Shown here piece by piece: positions 1 to 7,567 of a DNA stretch of 64,000 nt. The DNA lies in NCBI RefSeq assembly GCF_014651715.1, contig NZ_BMXK01000010.1, positions 1 through 64,000 on the forward strand, in the 5' to 3' direction. The position numbers were made by a program, and so were the translations under genes. How positions within the stretch are numbered: the stretch's first letter is position 1; each line of letters opens with the position of its first letter. The stretch is from Zhihengliuella salsuginis. GTDB taxonomy: Bacteria; Actinomycetota; Actinomycetes; Actinomycetales; Micrococcaceae. The notes beneath the pieces were generated by a model. It did no database searches, had not been told where the DNA came from, and saw only the letters and a program-made list of their open reading frames with translations.

Positions 1-261
1 CAACGAGTCCACACCATCCGGAACCTGCGCCGCGAACGCAACACCAGCCCGGCAGACGCCGGCCCGGCAGACACCAGTCCGGGCGGCCGGACCGGCCTCA
101 TCGCAGCCGACCAGCACGCGACCGGAACCCGGCGCACCATGCACCACCTCGGCTACACGCCGGAGGAACTCCATGACTTCCAGCACAACGCCGCCACCAC
201 AGCGCAGCACCCCGCACAGCCCGGCCAGCCCGACGCAGACGACGAGCAGCAGTGCGCGTGA
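1..261 (+). CDS. C-terminal part of an unidentified protein (5' truncated by window edge)
   Basis: Frame 1 is open from the first base to a TGA at 259-261 and gives 86 residues. The stretch is hydrophilic, rich in Ala, Thr, His, Gln and Pro, with a possible helix (LGYTPEELHDFQHN) and a low-complexity acidic tail. I recognise no family. Codon choice differs from the rest of the window: GCA is common for Ala, whereas neighbouring genes use almost only GCC or GCG. That fits recently acquired DNA, for example the end of a mobile-element gene, but this is inference. The start lies outside the window. Confidence 0.5.
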   Translation, partial: QRVHTIRNLRRERNTSPADAGPADTSPGGRTGLIAADQHATGTRRTMHHLGYTPEELHDFQHNAATTAQHPAQPGQPDADDEQQCA

Positions 262-288
262 TGGCGGCACCGGGGACTTAGCCGCAGA

Positions 289-420
289 TCAGGCCTCGTC
301 GGCCTCGAGGTGCCCCAGCAACTCGGCCTCGGCGCGGTCCAGATAGGCTCGCAGCTCGTCGGCCGCCGCGTGCTCGAACAGGAGCGGGTGGAAGAAGCGC
401 GAGCGCCCCGCGACGTTAAC
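289..420 (-). pseudogene. Start-less remnant of an unidentified coding sequence
   Basis: The minus strand is open through this stretch and ends in TGA at 291-289. It encodes a plausible C-terminal helix (including FFHPLLFEHAAADELRAYLD), but there is no ATG or GTG in frame before the frame closes upstream near 521. A TTG at 321-319 would leave only about ten residues. It may be the 3' end of a decayed gene whose front was replaced by the small gene at 420-632. No family recognised. Chance openness at this GC content is a real alternative. Confidence 0.2.
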
Positions 421-632
421 TACACCTCGTGGTGGGTGCGCTGCGCGTCCTCGGCCGCGATGTCGTAGAGCCGCTCGATGGACTTCAACCGGTCCTCGTC
501 GATGTCGCCGGCCTCGAAATACTCACGCGCCTTGTCCCGGAGACGCTTGGCCTCCTTGAGGTTGCCGTCCGCCATCTCCATGGCGTGTTCAAGGCTCGTC
601 TCGTGCTTTGAGTTCTCAGTATGCGTGCCCAT
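420..632 (-). CDS. Small hypothetical charged protein (70 aa)
   Basis: A 70-residue, hydrophilic, strongly charged protein with no membrane segment. It looks mostly helical, with long runs such as EHAMEMADGNLKEAKRLRDK and DEDRLKSIERLYDIAAEDA. No known domain is recognised. The start ATG at 632 is preceded by GGGGAG at a long spacing of about 12 nt, so the start is only fairly sure. It lies between the acquired-looking DNA at the window edge and murB. Function unknown; a small helical regulator or partner protein would fit, but nothing in the sequence decides it. Confidence 0.5.
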   Translation of the reverse strand: MGTHTENSKHETSLEHAMEMADGNLKEAKRLRDKAREYFEAGDIDEDRLKSIERLYDIAAEDAQRTHHEV

Positions 633-723
633 GGGCCCATCATGCTCCCCTGTCAGAGTGCTGTCCAGAGGGTATCGGCGGCCGTAGCCGAACCGTCATC
701 TCCAGGCCGGCGGCCGCAGGATG

Positions 724-1797
724 CTAGAGCGCACAGTTGATGAGCAGGGGCTCGTTGTGCAGCGTGATCCCGTACTTGTCGGCCACGCCCGCGCGCACCG
801 CCCGGGCGACCGCGAGGATGTCCGAAGCCGTCGCGTCGCCGCGGTTCGTGATCGCCAGGGTGTGCTTCGTCGACAGGGCGGCCCGCCCCTCCGCCAGCGG
901 GAAGCCGTCCGTCCCCTCGAGACCGTAGCCCTTGCCGAAGCCGGCCCGGTCGATCAGCCATGCGGCGGAGAGCTTGACCCGCTCGCCCGACTCGGTGGCC
1001 ACCGGGTAGCGCGGGGCGTCCTCCGGCAGGGTCGCGGCCAGCGACTCGTCGACGACGGGGTTCGTGAAGAACGAACCCGTCGAGTACGTGTCCCGGTCCT
1101 CGGGATCCAGCACCATGCCCTTGCCCGCACGCAGTTCGAGCACGGCCGCTCGGATCTGCCGGGCGGCGACCCGCCCGCCCACGTCCGAGCCGACCGCTTT
1201 GGCGAGCTCGCCATAGCCGATCGGCGCCCCCAGCGTTCCCTGCTTGAGCTGGAACACCACCTGGAGCACCACATACCGCGGCGACCCGTTGGCCGTGGCC
1301 CGCTTGAGGATCGAATCGCGGTATCCGAACCCGAGGTCGGCGTTGGCGAACGAGACCGTCTGCCTGGTGACCCGGTCCCACGTGCGCACGCGCGCGATCG
1401 TGTGCGAGACGTCCGTGCCGTAGGCGCCCACGTTCTGCACGGGGGTCGCGCCGGCCGATCCGGGGATGCCGGACAGTGCCTCCAGGCCGACGAAGCCGCC
1501 CTCGAGGCTCTCCGCGACGAACGCGTCCCAGTCGTGCCCGGCCTCGACCGCGATCATCCCGCCCGAGCAGGACGCCAGGTCCTCGAGGCTGCTCCCCCGG
1601 GTGGCGACCCGGATGACCGTGCCCTCGAACCCGGCGTCGTCGACGACGAGGTTCGAGCCGCCGGCGACCAGCAGGACGTCGTCGCCCGCGTCGTCGGCGG
1701 CGGTGACGGCATCGATCAGCTCGCGCTCGGTGGTCGCCTCGACGTAGCGGGCGGCGTCGCCTCCGACGGCGGTGGTGGTGAGATCAGCCAGCTTCAT
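724..1797 (-). CDS. murB: UDP-N-acetylmuramate dehydrogenase MurB
   Basis: Cytoplasmic flavoenzyme that reduces UDP-GlcNAc-enolpyruvate to UDP-MurNAc with NADPH, the second committed step of peptidoglycan precursor synthesis. The 357 residues match the E. coli-type (type I) enzyme in length. The FAD-binding half has VAGGSNLVVDD (about 44-54) and the hallmark SGIPGSAGATPVQNVGAYG (about 109-127). The substrate-binding tyrosine sits in GFGYRDSILK. The catalytic serine is expected in STGSFFTNP (about 237-245), and the acid residue near the C-terminus in HNEPLLI. It starts 6 nt after the stop of the MaoC-like gene at 1804, so the two are probably co-transcribed. Confidence 0.95.
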   Translation of the reverse strand: MKLADLTTTAVGGDAARYVEATTERELIDAVTAADDAGDDVLLVAGGSNLVVDDAGFEGTVIRVATRGSSLEDLASCSGGMIAVEAGHDWDAFVAESLEGGFVGLEALSGIPGSAGATPVQNVGAYGTDVSHTIARVRTWDRVTRQTVSFANADLGFGYRDSILKRATANGSPRYVVLQVVFQLKQGTLGAPIGYGELAKAVGSDVGGRVAARQIRAAVLELRAGKGMVLDPEDRDTYSTGSFFTNPVVDESLAATLPEDAPRYPVATESGERVKLSAAWLIDRAGFGKGYGLEGTDGFPLAEGRAALSTKHTLAITNRGDATASDILAVARAVRAGVADKYGITLHNEPLLINCAL

Positions 1798-1803
1798 GAT
1801 CGC

Positions 1804-2247
1804 CTAGAACCGGACGACGGCCTGCGACTTGACCAGGACCTTCTGGCCAGCGGCAGAGACGGTGAGGTCGACGCGGACGGTGCGGGCGTCGTCGTCCCTG
1901 GTCCCGATCTTGCCGGAGACCGAGATCTCGGTCCCGGCGGCGTCGGTCGGCGAGGCGCCGGCGACGTCCTCGACGACGACGGGCTTGGTGAAGCGGGTCT
2001 GGTAGTCGACGACGGCGCCCGGGTCCCCGACCCAGTCGGTGACGAGCTGAACCGCGGACCCCATGGTGAACATGCCGTGCGCGATGACGCCCGGCAGGCC
2101 GACCTCGGTGGCGAAGCGCTCGTTCCAGTGGATGGGGTTGAAGTCGCCCGACGCGCCCGCGTAGCGGACCAGATCCGCCCGGTTGACGGAGACGACCGTC
2201 TCGCCGATGGAGTCGCCGACGGACAGGGAATCGAAATCGATGCTCAT
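1804..2247 (-). CDS. MaoC-family hotdog dehydratase (HadB-like)
   Basis: 147-residue single-hotdog (R)-specific enoyl/3-hydroxyacyl thioester hydratase. The hydratase-2 motif with the catalytic Asp/His pair is visible in YAGASGDFNPIHWNERFA (about 48-65), followed by the conserved IAHGMFTMG helix. In mycobacteria, HadB-type subunits pair with a HadA-like partner in the FAS-II dehydratase. Here the partner is the gene immediately upstream (2251-2697), separated by 3 nt, so a heterodimer is likely. Mycolate genes are not seen, so the substrate is probably an ordinary acyl chain. The start has GAGGAATAACCC upstream. The gene runs on into murB. Confidence 0.88.
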   Translation of the reverse strand: MSIDFDSLSVGDSIGETVVSVNRADLVRYAGASGDFNPIHWNERFATEVGLPGVIAHGMFTMGSAVQLVTDWVGDPGAVVDYQTRFTKPVVVEDVAGASPTDAAGTEISVSGKIGTRDDDARTVRVDLTVSAAGQKVLVKSQAVVRF

Positions 2248-2250
2248 GGG

Positions 2251-2697
2251 TTATTCCTCTCCGCGGACCAGCAGGGACGAGATGGTGGTGGCCACGTGCC
2301 GGCCGCCGGTGGTGGAGATCTCGGCGCGCGTGGTGATCATGGCGCCGCCGCCCATCGCCCGCACCGTGTCGACGTGCAGTTCCGTGACGAGCTCGTCGCC
2401 GGCGACGATCGGACGGTGGTGGGTGAAGCGCTGGTCGGCGTGGACGACGCGCGAGAAGTCGATCCCTGACTCCGGGTCGGCGATCAGCTGGGCGTCGGCC
2501 CGCTGGGCGATCAGCACGGCGAACGTGGGCGGGGCGACGACGTCGGCGTAGCCGAGCGCACCGGCGGCCTCGACGTCGAAGTGCGCGGCGCTGGTCGCCT
2601 TGACGGCCGCCGCGAACTCGCGGATCTTCTCGCGGCCGACGATGTACGGGTCACCCGCCGGATAGACGCGTCCGGCGAGGTCGGGGCTGATGCTCAT
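2251..2697 (-). CDS. HadA-like FAS1-type N-terminal dehydratase subunit
   Basis: 148-residue hotdog protein of the MaoC-dehydratase N-terminal (UPF0336/HadA-like) family. Such subunits lack the hydratase motif and bind the acyl chain next to a catalytic HadB partner. Visible features are the N-terminal GRVYPAGDPYIVGREKIREF, the central VAPPTFAVLIAQRA loop, and the HADQRFTHHRPIVAGDELV strand pair typical of the family. The start ATG at 2697 is chosen because AAAGGA lies 7 nt upstream. The frame is open further up but there overlaps the next gene. It is followed after 3 nt by the HadB-like gene, suggesting translational coupling and a heterodimer. Confidence 0.82.
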   Translation of the reverse strand: MSISPDLAGRVYPAGDPYIVGREKIREFAAAVKATSAAHFDVEAAGALGYADVVAPPTFAVLIAQRADAQLIADPESGIDFSRVVHADQRFTHHRPIVAGDELVTELHVDTVRAMGGGAMITTRAEISTTGGRHVATTISSLLVRGEE

Positions 2698-2726
2698 GAT
2701 CGTCCTTTGCGGTTGGACTCCCGCGC

Positions 2727-2972
2727 TCAACGGCGCGGCGAATGTTCTTGTTGGAGACGGTAGGCCCTGGCGTCCCGGCCCCTCACGACCAGGCCGCCGA
2801 CATGGAGCAGCACGCCGATGATGATGACGCCGACAGCCGAGTAGAGCAGCGGCAGGGTCTCGGTGCTCGCGCCGATGATGGCCAGGACGATCCCGATCGC
2901 CGAGAGTCCCATGGACAGGCCGACGAGGGTCTTGTAGAGCGGGGACAGCGCGTCCCACGGAATCGAAAGCAT
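2727..2972 (-). CDS. Small two-helix membrane protein (81 aa)
   Basis: An 81-residue protein with two predicted transmembrane helices (about residues 14-34 and 42-64) and a basic, probably cytoplasmic C-terminal tail (RGRDARAYRLQQEHSPRR). It resembles small actinobacterial DUF3188-type membrane proteins, but I cannot confirm the family. The ATG lies 7 nt after the hexamer TAGACT, so the mRNA is probably leaderless and this is the promoter-proximal gene of a possible run into the dehydratase pair and murB (29 nt gap to the next start). Function unknown. Confidence 0.7.
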   Translation of the reverse strand: MLSIPWDALSPLYKTLVGLSMGLSAIGIVLAIIGASTETLPLLYSAVGVIIIGVLLHVGGLVVRGRDARAYRLQQEHSPRR

Positions 2973-2979
2973 ATTTCCC

Positions 2980-2985
2980 AGTCTA
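2980..2985 (-). promoter_or_regulatory. -10 element of a leaderless promoter
   Basis: TAGACT on the minus strand, 7 nt before the ATG at 2972. No Shine-Dalgarno fits between them. This is the TANNNT-N7-ATG layout of actinobacterial leaderless mRNAs. Confidence 0.55.
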
Positions 2986-3008
2986 TCGGCGCGACTCCGG
3001 CGGCCGCG

Positions 3009-4370
3009 TCAGTCCGCGAGTCCGTCGGACACCGCGGCCGCGGCGTGCAGCCACGCGCGCTTGGTGGCCGGCTTGAGCGCCTCGAACTGGATCTGCCCCT
3101 TGACCAGGTGCGAATCGTACGGCACCGCGACGACGGAGCGGGCCAGGTGCTCGAAGCCGCGGGTGATGCGGCGCAGCTGCCCCGGCTTCGGGCTCGGCGA
3201 CGGCTCCGAGACGATGACGACGGCGTTGCGCGCCAGTTCCGCGTAGCGTCCGCCGCGGTTGGTGAGCGCCTCCAGCAGAAGTGCGCCGGCCTCCGCGTGC
3301 TCCTCGACCGTGGTCGAGGCGATGACGAGCTGGTCGGTGTGGTCGATCATGCGCAGCCAGCGCTCGGCCGATTCGTCGTTTCCGGAATCGACGAACGTGA
3401 TCTGGAAGTAGCGGGAGACGACGGCGTACAGGGAGTCGAAGTCCACACTGCTCACGGACTGCTCCGCGGCCAGCAGCGTCGGTTCGGTGCGCAGCACGCT
3501 GAACCGGTCCGACGGCTGGTAGTGGACGTACCCGTCGATGCTGCGCTCCGTCGGTTTCGAGCTCAGGAGGGAGTCGGCGTCGTCGAGCAGGCTCATGACG
3601 TGCGACTTGTGCTCGTCGCCCGTGGTGCGCCAGCCGAGGGTGCCCCGGGTGCCGTTGTTGTCCCAGGCCAGGACCGACTGGCTGGAATTCCGGCCGAAGA
3701 CGGAGGCCAGGAGGACGGTGGTCGGCGTCTTGTTCGCGCCGCCCTTGCCGTTGACGATCGAGATGGTCTTCGGCCGGCCGACGCGGCGGCCCACCTGGGC
3801 GCGACACTGCCGGTCGCGCAGTTCCTCGCCCGTCGGCTCCAGGCTGAAGCCGAGGCGGTTCAGGAAGCCGCGGAGACCCTGCTGCGCCGGCACGTCGCCC
3901 TGCTCGGCGTTGCGCAGGAAGGTGCGCCGGTCGTCGTCGTGCGGGCCGGACCCCGCGGCAGTCGCCGGGGCGGGCCGCGGCGCTGCAGGTGACGACGCGT
4001 TCGGCGCGGCCGGCGTCGTCTTCTTCGGCGGCGACGGCTCGGACGACGCCGAGCCCCCGGACGGCGTGGACTCCCCGTCGCGGGGCAACGGGATGTCCTC
4101 CATCAGTGACGCCTCGATCTCCCGCTTGGCGGCCAGCGGCCTCTTCGCTGCAGGCGCCGGGGACTCGTCGGTCTGCGGACGGAAATTCGGGGTGGCGGAA
4201 ATGATGGGATCCTCTGCGGTGTTCTCGGACTCGGCTGCCGTTTCCCCCGTGGCGTCGCCCTGACTTGTGTTCTGTTGACCGGTCTTGCCCTGTCCAGCCT
4301 CGTCCGCCACGCGTTGCCGGGCTCGGCGGAGCTCGGCGCGCGTCTGGAACTGCTGATCTGCCTCTGCCAC
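3009..4370 (-). CDS. EspI/MinD-like ATPase with disordered N-terminus
   Basis: 453 residues. The first ~150 are low-complexity (Pro, Ala, Ser, acidic). A linker RGFLNRLGFSLEPTGEELRD resembles the segment preceding the ATPase in ESX-associated EspI proteins. A MinD/ParA-type P-loop ATPase follows, with a deviant Walker A NGKGGANKTPTT (about 224-235), in which the usual G before KT is N. The GTG start at 4370 is chosen because GAAAGGACGG sits just upstream; the longer frame (to 4460) has no ribosome site. EspI proteins regulate or energise type VII secretion, and an ESX-like locus lies 31 kb away. That link is inference; a chromosome- or polar-positioning role is the alternative. Confidence 0.7.
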   Translation of the reverse strand: MAEADQQFQTRAELRRARQRVADEAGQGKTGQQNTSQGDATGETAAESENTAEDPIISATPNFRPQTDESPAPAAKRPLAAKREIEASLMEDIPLPRDGESTPSGGSASSEPSPPKKTTPAAPNASSPAAPRPAPATAAGSGPHDDDRRTFLRNAEQGDVPAQQGLRGFLNRLGFSLEPTGEELRDRQCRAQVGRRVGRPKTISIVNGKGGANKTPTTVLLASVFGRNSSQSVLAWDNNGTRGTLGWRTTGDEHKSHVMSLLDDADSLLSSKPTERSIDGYVHYQPSDRFSVLRTEPTLLAAEQSVSSVDFDSLYAVVSRYFQITFVDSGNDESAERWLRMIDHTDQLVIASTTVEEHAEAGALLLEALTNRGGRYAELARNAVVIVSEPSPSPKPGQLRRITRGFEHLARSVVAVPYDSHLVKGQIQFEALKPATKRAWLHAAAAVSDGLAD

Positions 4371-4422
4371 GGCCGTCCTTTCTGCCGACTCGACTTCTTC
4401 CACTCCCCCAAGCTTATAAGCC

Positions 4423-4428
4423 AGCCTA
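4423..4428 (-). promoter_or_regulatory. Candidate -10 element for the EspI/MinD-like gene
   Basis: TAGGCT on the minus strand, about 52 nt before the GTG at 4370. A second AT-rich hexamer, TATAAG, follows at 4412-4417. No clear -35 was found. This is the only TANNNT cluster between the terminator at 4466-4499 and the gene. Confidence 0.35.
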
Positions 4429-4465
4429 TCGCGATCGCACCCCCGGACCGGCGTTCGCACGCGAC

Positions 4466-4499
4466 GAGGCGCCCCGCCGTCGTCCCGGCGGGGCGCCTC
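4466..4499 (-). terminator. Intrinsic terminator of the 28-residue peptide gene
   Basis: A perfect 13-bp GC-rich stem (GAGGCGCCCCGCC with its complement) and an 8-nt loop, 19 nt after the stop of the peptide gene at 4519. There is no T tract, as is common in actinobacteria. It separates the peptide gene from the ATPase gene downstream. Confidence 0.75.
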
Positions 4500-4518
4500 T
4501 GATCGTGCCTGCCGGGAG

Positions 4519-4605
4519 TCAGGCCGGCAGGTTGGCCAGGACGCCGTCCAGCAGACCGGTAACGGTCGAGAGCAGGCCGGTCAGGAGAGCGAGCAGTTCA
4601 GCCAT
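4519..4605 (-). CDS. 28-residue amphipathic heptad-repeat peptide
   Basis: Encodes M-A-E, three tandem heptads LLALLTG, LLSTVTG and LLDGVLA (residues 4-24), then N-L-P-A. Leu/Val fall on one face of a helix with 7-residue period; Thr, Ser, Gly, Asp and Asn fall on the other. Net charge is about -2. AAAGGA lies 8 nt before the ATG, and a strong hairpin follows the stop, so this looks like a complete monocistronic gene. An earlier ATG at 4612 is in another frame and stops after four codons. The size and amphipathicity recall phenol-soluble modulins, small acidic porin peptides and type I toxin peptides, but no homology is claimed. Confidence 0.6.
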   Translation of the reverse strand: MAELLALLTGLLSTVTGLLDGVLANLPA

Positions 4606-4789
4606 GGGCCATGTCCTTTCGCTGGGGACGGTCGTCGCCCCGATTTTGTGCCGCCACACCGGCGACTCCTCCACCCTGCACCGCGAAGCCGCTGGTCGGA
4701 AGCCCCTTCCACCAAGAATTCACGCACCGGTAACGGAAAGGAACACTGCGGACCGGTTTTCGGTCGATCCGTGCCCTCCTGCCGGATTG

Positions 4790-7351
4790 CTATTCCCCGG
4801 CGCCCACCTCCCACCGGGTCTGAGCGCCCTGCTCGACCCGGTAGCCCGGGTTCGGGATGGCGACGACGACGGCGTCGCCCTCCAGCGCGACCTTGCCGTT
4901 CGCCGACGTCACCGGCTCGCCGTCGACGAAGTACGTGAAGGCCGGGTGCCCGGCGCGGACCTTGACCTCGTCGCGCTCGCCGCCCTTCCGGTCCTTCACC
5001 TTCGGCGCGGCCGGGGCCGCGGCCTCCGTCAGGACGGGGACGTCTCCGTAGTCGACGTCGCTGGCGAGGTAGTAGCCCGGGTAGGCCGGCTGGTTGTAGG
5101 AGGTCTGCTGGCCCGAGACCTGCGAGCGGTACTGGGCGTCGTGCATCAGCGTGGGCAGCTTGATGTCGGTTTGGTCCGTGCTGGTGTAGAACCGCAGTGC
5201 GCTCGAGTCCTCGGTCGGCACGATCAGCTCTTCGCGCCAGTCGCCGAGCACGTCGGCGACGAGCGACGGGTTTCCCTTGGTGCCGTTGTTGGTTCGCGTG
5301 CCCTCGGCCACCCACTCCGTGCCGGCGGCGGTATTGCGCACCACCGGCTGCGAGTCGCCGTCACGACCGATGATGCTGGTGGTGCCGTCCCCGGCGAAGC
5401 GGATCGACGCGTTGGTGCCGGGCGTCTCGTCGCCCAGGTGCTCGCCGGTGGCCGACAGCAGGCCGGAGGCGTCGGTGCCGCCCGGCATCGAGGCCCAGAC
5501 CTCCAGTCCCGGAGTGTTCGGGTCGACGTCGCCCACCATGCCCCGGCCCGTGTCGCGACCGGAATAGGCGCCGAACAGGACATCGCCGGTGGCGGCGTCG
5601 CGCATCACCGATCCGTACGGCGCCCAGGCTCCGCTCTCGTGCACGGTCCAGGCCTCGAGGCCGGGGCGGTCCGGATCCAGGTCGCCGACGTGCATGGCGT
5701 CGCCGTGGCCGAGCTTCGCCGTCTCGCCCGGTGCCGCGCTGCCCGCGGGCAGGGTGTCCGTGGTGCTGTAGAGGACTCCGCCGTCGTCGTCCAGCGCCGC
5801 CCCGCCGTAGAAGATCTCCTGGCGGCCGTCGCCGTCGAGGTCCGCCGGCATCATCGAGTGGAAGCCCTGGGAGGCGATCTCGCCGTAGACCGGGTCGGAT
5901 CCGTCGCTGCCGTGCGGCGCGGCGTCGAAGGGGTTGTCCATCGGCACGTGGCCGCTGTCCGCGAGCCAACGCTGGCTGAGCCGCTCGCCGTCGAAATCGT
6001 AGGCGGCGACGGCCGTGCGGGTGTAGTAGCCGCGGGCGAAGACGGCCGACGGCTTCTCCCCGTCCAGATACGCGGTGGTGGCCAGGAAGCGGTCCACGCG
6101 GTTGCCGGGTTCGATCCGGCTCATGGCGTAGTCGCCCCAGAGCAGGCCGTCGTCGCCGCGGGCCGGGTCGTAGTCGACCGTGTCGAGTTCGGCGCCGGTC
6201 TCCCCGTCGAAGACGGTCAGGTACTCGGGACCAGTGATGACGAAGCCCTCGAAAGTCGTGAGGTCGTTGCGGCCGCTGCGGCCCGGGGCGTACTCGTCGA
6301 TGAAGTAGTCCGCGAGCTCGGTGGCGTCCGCCCGGCTGAGCGGGTAGTCGTGGGCGGCGTCGATGCCGAGCGCCTCCTCCAGCGTGGCCGGCCAGTTCCC
6401 GGCGGCGACCTCGGGGTGCTCGTGCCAGGCGGCGAACAGGTCGATGACGTGCTCGCGGTAGTCGGCGGCGCTCATCCGGTAGTCGTCGCCGTGGCCGACG
6501 CCGGCGGCGACGTCCGCCTCCGGCAGGGTGACGTGGGACGTGGAGGCGGCCGCGCCGTCGTCGTACGTGGTGGAGCTGGTGCCGGGCGCGGTCTTGACCA
6601 TGATCTCGCTGCGGCCGTCGCCGTCGAAGTCCTGGACCAGGAACTGGGTGTAGTGCGCGCCGGAGCGGATGTTGACGCCGAGGTCGATCCGGTTCAACAG
6701 CTCGCCCTCGAGCGTGTAGGTGTCGAGGTAGGTGTTGCCCGTGTACCCCTTCTGGGAGACGTCCTTGGAGTTCGACGGATCCCACTTCACGACGTACTCG
6801 TAGGCGCCGTCGCCGGTGACGTCGCCGACCGAGACGTCGTTGGCCGAGTACGTGTAGGCCTCGCCGGCCGGGGTGACGCCGTCGGCCGGCTTCTGCAGGG
6901 GCAGGTCGTGGTAGCCCCGGCCCCACGCGGTCGCCTCTTCGCCCGCGTCCAGTTCGACGCCGTTCACGACGGGGGCGACGGCGTAGCGGCTCTCCGCGGT
7001 GCCGCCCGGATCGACGTAGTTGGTGCTGGAGTCGACCGCCGCGATCCGCTCCCCGTCCCGGTAGACGACGAACCCGGTGCCGGTCATGCCGCCCGCGGAC
7101 GCCCCGCGGACCTCCGACGCCAGGAGCCGCCAGCTGAGGAACACCTGGTCGTCGGCGGCGACCGCGACCAGGCCCCGGTCGAGGTCCTCGAGTTGGGTGC
7201 CCGACAACGTGAGGGGCTCGGCGTGCTCGCGGGCGGCGGGCCCGCCGGCGGAGGGCGCCGCCAGCGCCGGCGACACCGAACCGGCGGCGAGGCAACCGAC
7301 GGCGAGTGCCGCGAGGGCTCCCCGCACTGGGATCGTGAAACGATTCATCAT
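4790..7351 (-). CDS. Secreted rhamnogalacturonan lyase, polysaccharide lyase family 11
   Basis: 853 residues. A Sec signal peptide (basic start, hydrophobic core about 11-27, cleavage after ALA at 31) is followed by an Ig-like N-domain and the eight-bladed beta-propeller of PL11 enzymes, rich in FG-GAP/calcium-binding loops such as VGDVTGDGAYEY, VQDFDGDGRSE and PADLDGDGRQE. The propeller ends near GYYLASDVDYGDVPVL. The enzyme cleaves the rhamnose-galacturonate backbone of pectin outside the cell by beta-elimination. A further ~85-residue C-terminal segment resembles an additional beta-sandwich or wall/substrate-binding module; B. subtilis YesW is much shorter. AGAGGAG lies 9 nt before the start. 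No other pectin genes are adjacent. Confidence 0.9.
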   Translation of the reverse strand: MMNRFTIPVRGALAALAVGCLAAGSVSPALAAPSAGGPAAREHAEPLTLSGTQLEDLDRGLVAVAADDQVFLSWRLLASEVRGASAGGMTGTGFVVYRDGERIAAVDSSTNYVDPGGTAESRYAVAPVVNGVELDAGEEATAWGRGYHDLPLQKPADGVTPAGEAYTYSANDVSVGDVTGDGAYEYVVKWDPSNSKDVSQKGYTGNTYLDTYTLEGELLNRIDLGVNIRSGAHYTQFLVQDFDGDGRSEIMVKTAPGTSSTTYDDGAAASTSHVTLPEADVAAGVGHGDDYRMSAADYREHVIDLFAAWHEHPEVAAGNWPATLEEALGIDAAHDYPLSRADATELADYFIDEYAPGRSGRNDLTTFEGFVITGPEYLTVFDGETGAELDTVDYDPARGDDGLLWGDYAMSRIEPGNRVDRFLATTAYLDGEKPSAVFARGYYTRTAVAAYDFDGERLSQRWLADSGHVPMDNPFDAAPHGSDGSDPVYGEIASQGFHSMMPADLDGDGRQEIFYGGAALDDDGGVLYSTTDTLPAGSAAPGETAKLGHGDAMHVGDLDPDRPGLEAWTVHESGAWAPYGSVMRDAATGDVLFGAYSGRDTGRGMVGDVDPNTPGLEVWASMPGGTDASGLLSATGEHLGDETPGTNASIRFAGDGTTSIIGRDGDSQPVVRNTAAGTEWVAEGTRTNNGTKGNPSLVADVLGDWREELIVPTEDSSALRFYTSTDQTDIKLPTLMHDAQYRSQVSGQQTSYNQPAYPGYYLASDVDYGDVPVLTEAAAPAAPKVKDRKGGERDEVKVRAGHPAFTYFVDGEPVTSANGKVALEGDAVVVAIPNPGYRVEQGAQTRWEVGAGE

Positions 7352-7388
7352 CGAACGTGCTCCTCTGGAGGTCAGATTTCAGCGAGTG

Positions 7389-7405
7389 TGGGATTGCGCT
7401 TTCCA
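7389..7405 (-). promoter_or_regulatory. LacI-family operator candidate
   Basis: TGGGATTGCGCTTTCCA, read on the plus strand, is an imperfect palindrome centred on GCGC with TGG/CCA ends, the form of LacI/GalR operators. It covers the expected transcription start of the lyase promoter at 7412-7440, a position where binding would repress. No lacI-type gene is in the window. Confidence 0.5.
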
Positions 7406-7411
7406 ACGTAG

Positions 7412-7440
7412 AACGTAATCCAGATCACAGGCCGGGTCAA
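7412..7440 (-). promoter_or_regulatory. SigA-type promoter of the rhamnogalacturonan lyase gene
   Basis: On the minus strand, TTGACC (7440-7435) and TACGTT (7417-7412) are separated by exactly 17 bp, about 60 nt before the start codon at 7351. A second TACGTT lies 7 bp further on. Confidence 0.65.
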
Positions 7441-7525
7441 TGGTCTGACCATGCATGCCGCGAAGGCATCGCGTGATCCGCGCGAGCAATCGACCGGGGC
7501 GAAGCCGCAGGACGCATCGGAGCAT

Positions 7526-7563
7526 GAAAAAATCCCCGCAGATCACTGGATCTGCGGGGATTT
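7526..7563 (-). terminator. Intrinsic terminator of the tRNA-Thr/tRNA-Met unit
   Basis: A 15-bp perfect stem (AAATCCCCGCAGATC and complement) with the 4-nt loop ACTG, 4 nt beyond the tRNA-Met 3' end. In the minus direction the stem is followed by a run of T. Confidence 0.88.
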
Positions 7564-7567
7564 CCGT

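Noticed and set aside
4603-4612. Upstream ATG before the 28-residue peptide
   Set aside because: It begins a four-codon frame (M-A-H-G) and touches the ribosome site. The ATG at 4605 has the proper 8-nt spacing.
4265-7411. 1048-codon plus-strand open frame
   Set aside because: Lies opposite the PL11 lyase and the EspI-like gene. GC3 bias creates long antisense frames; it has no domain or ribosome site.
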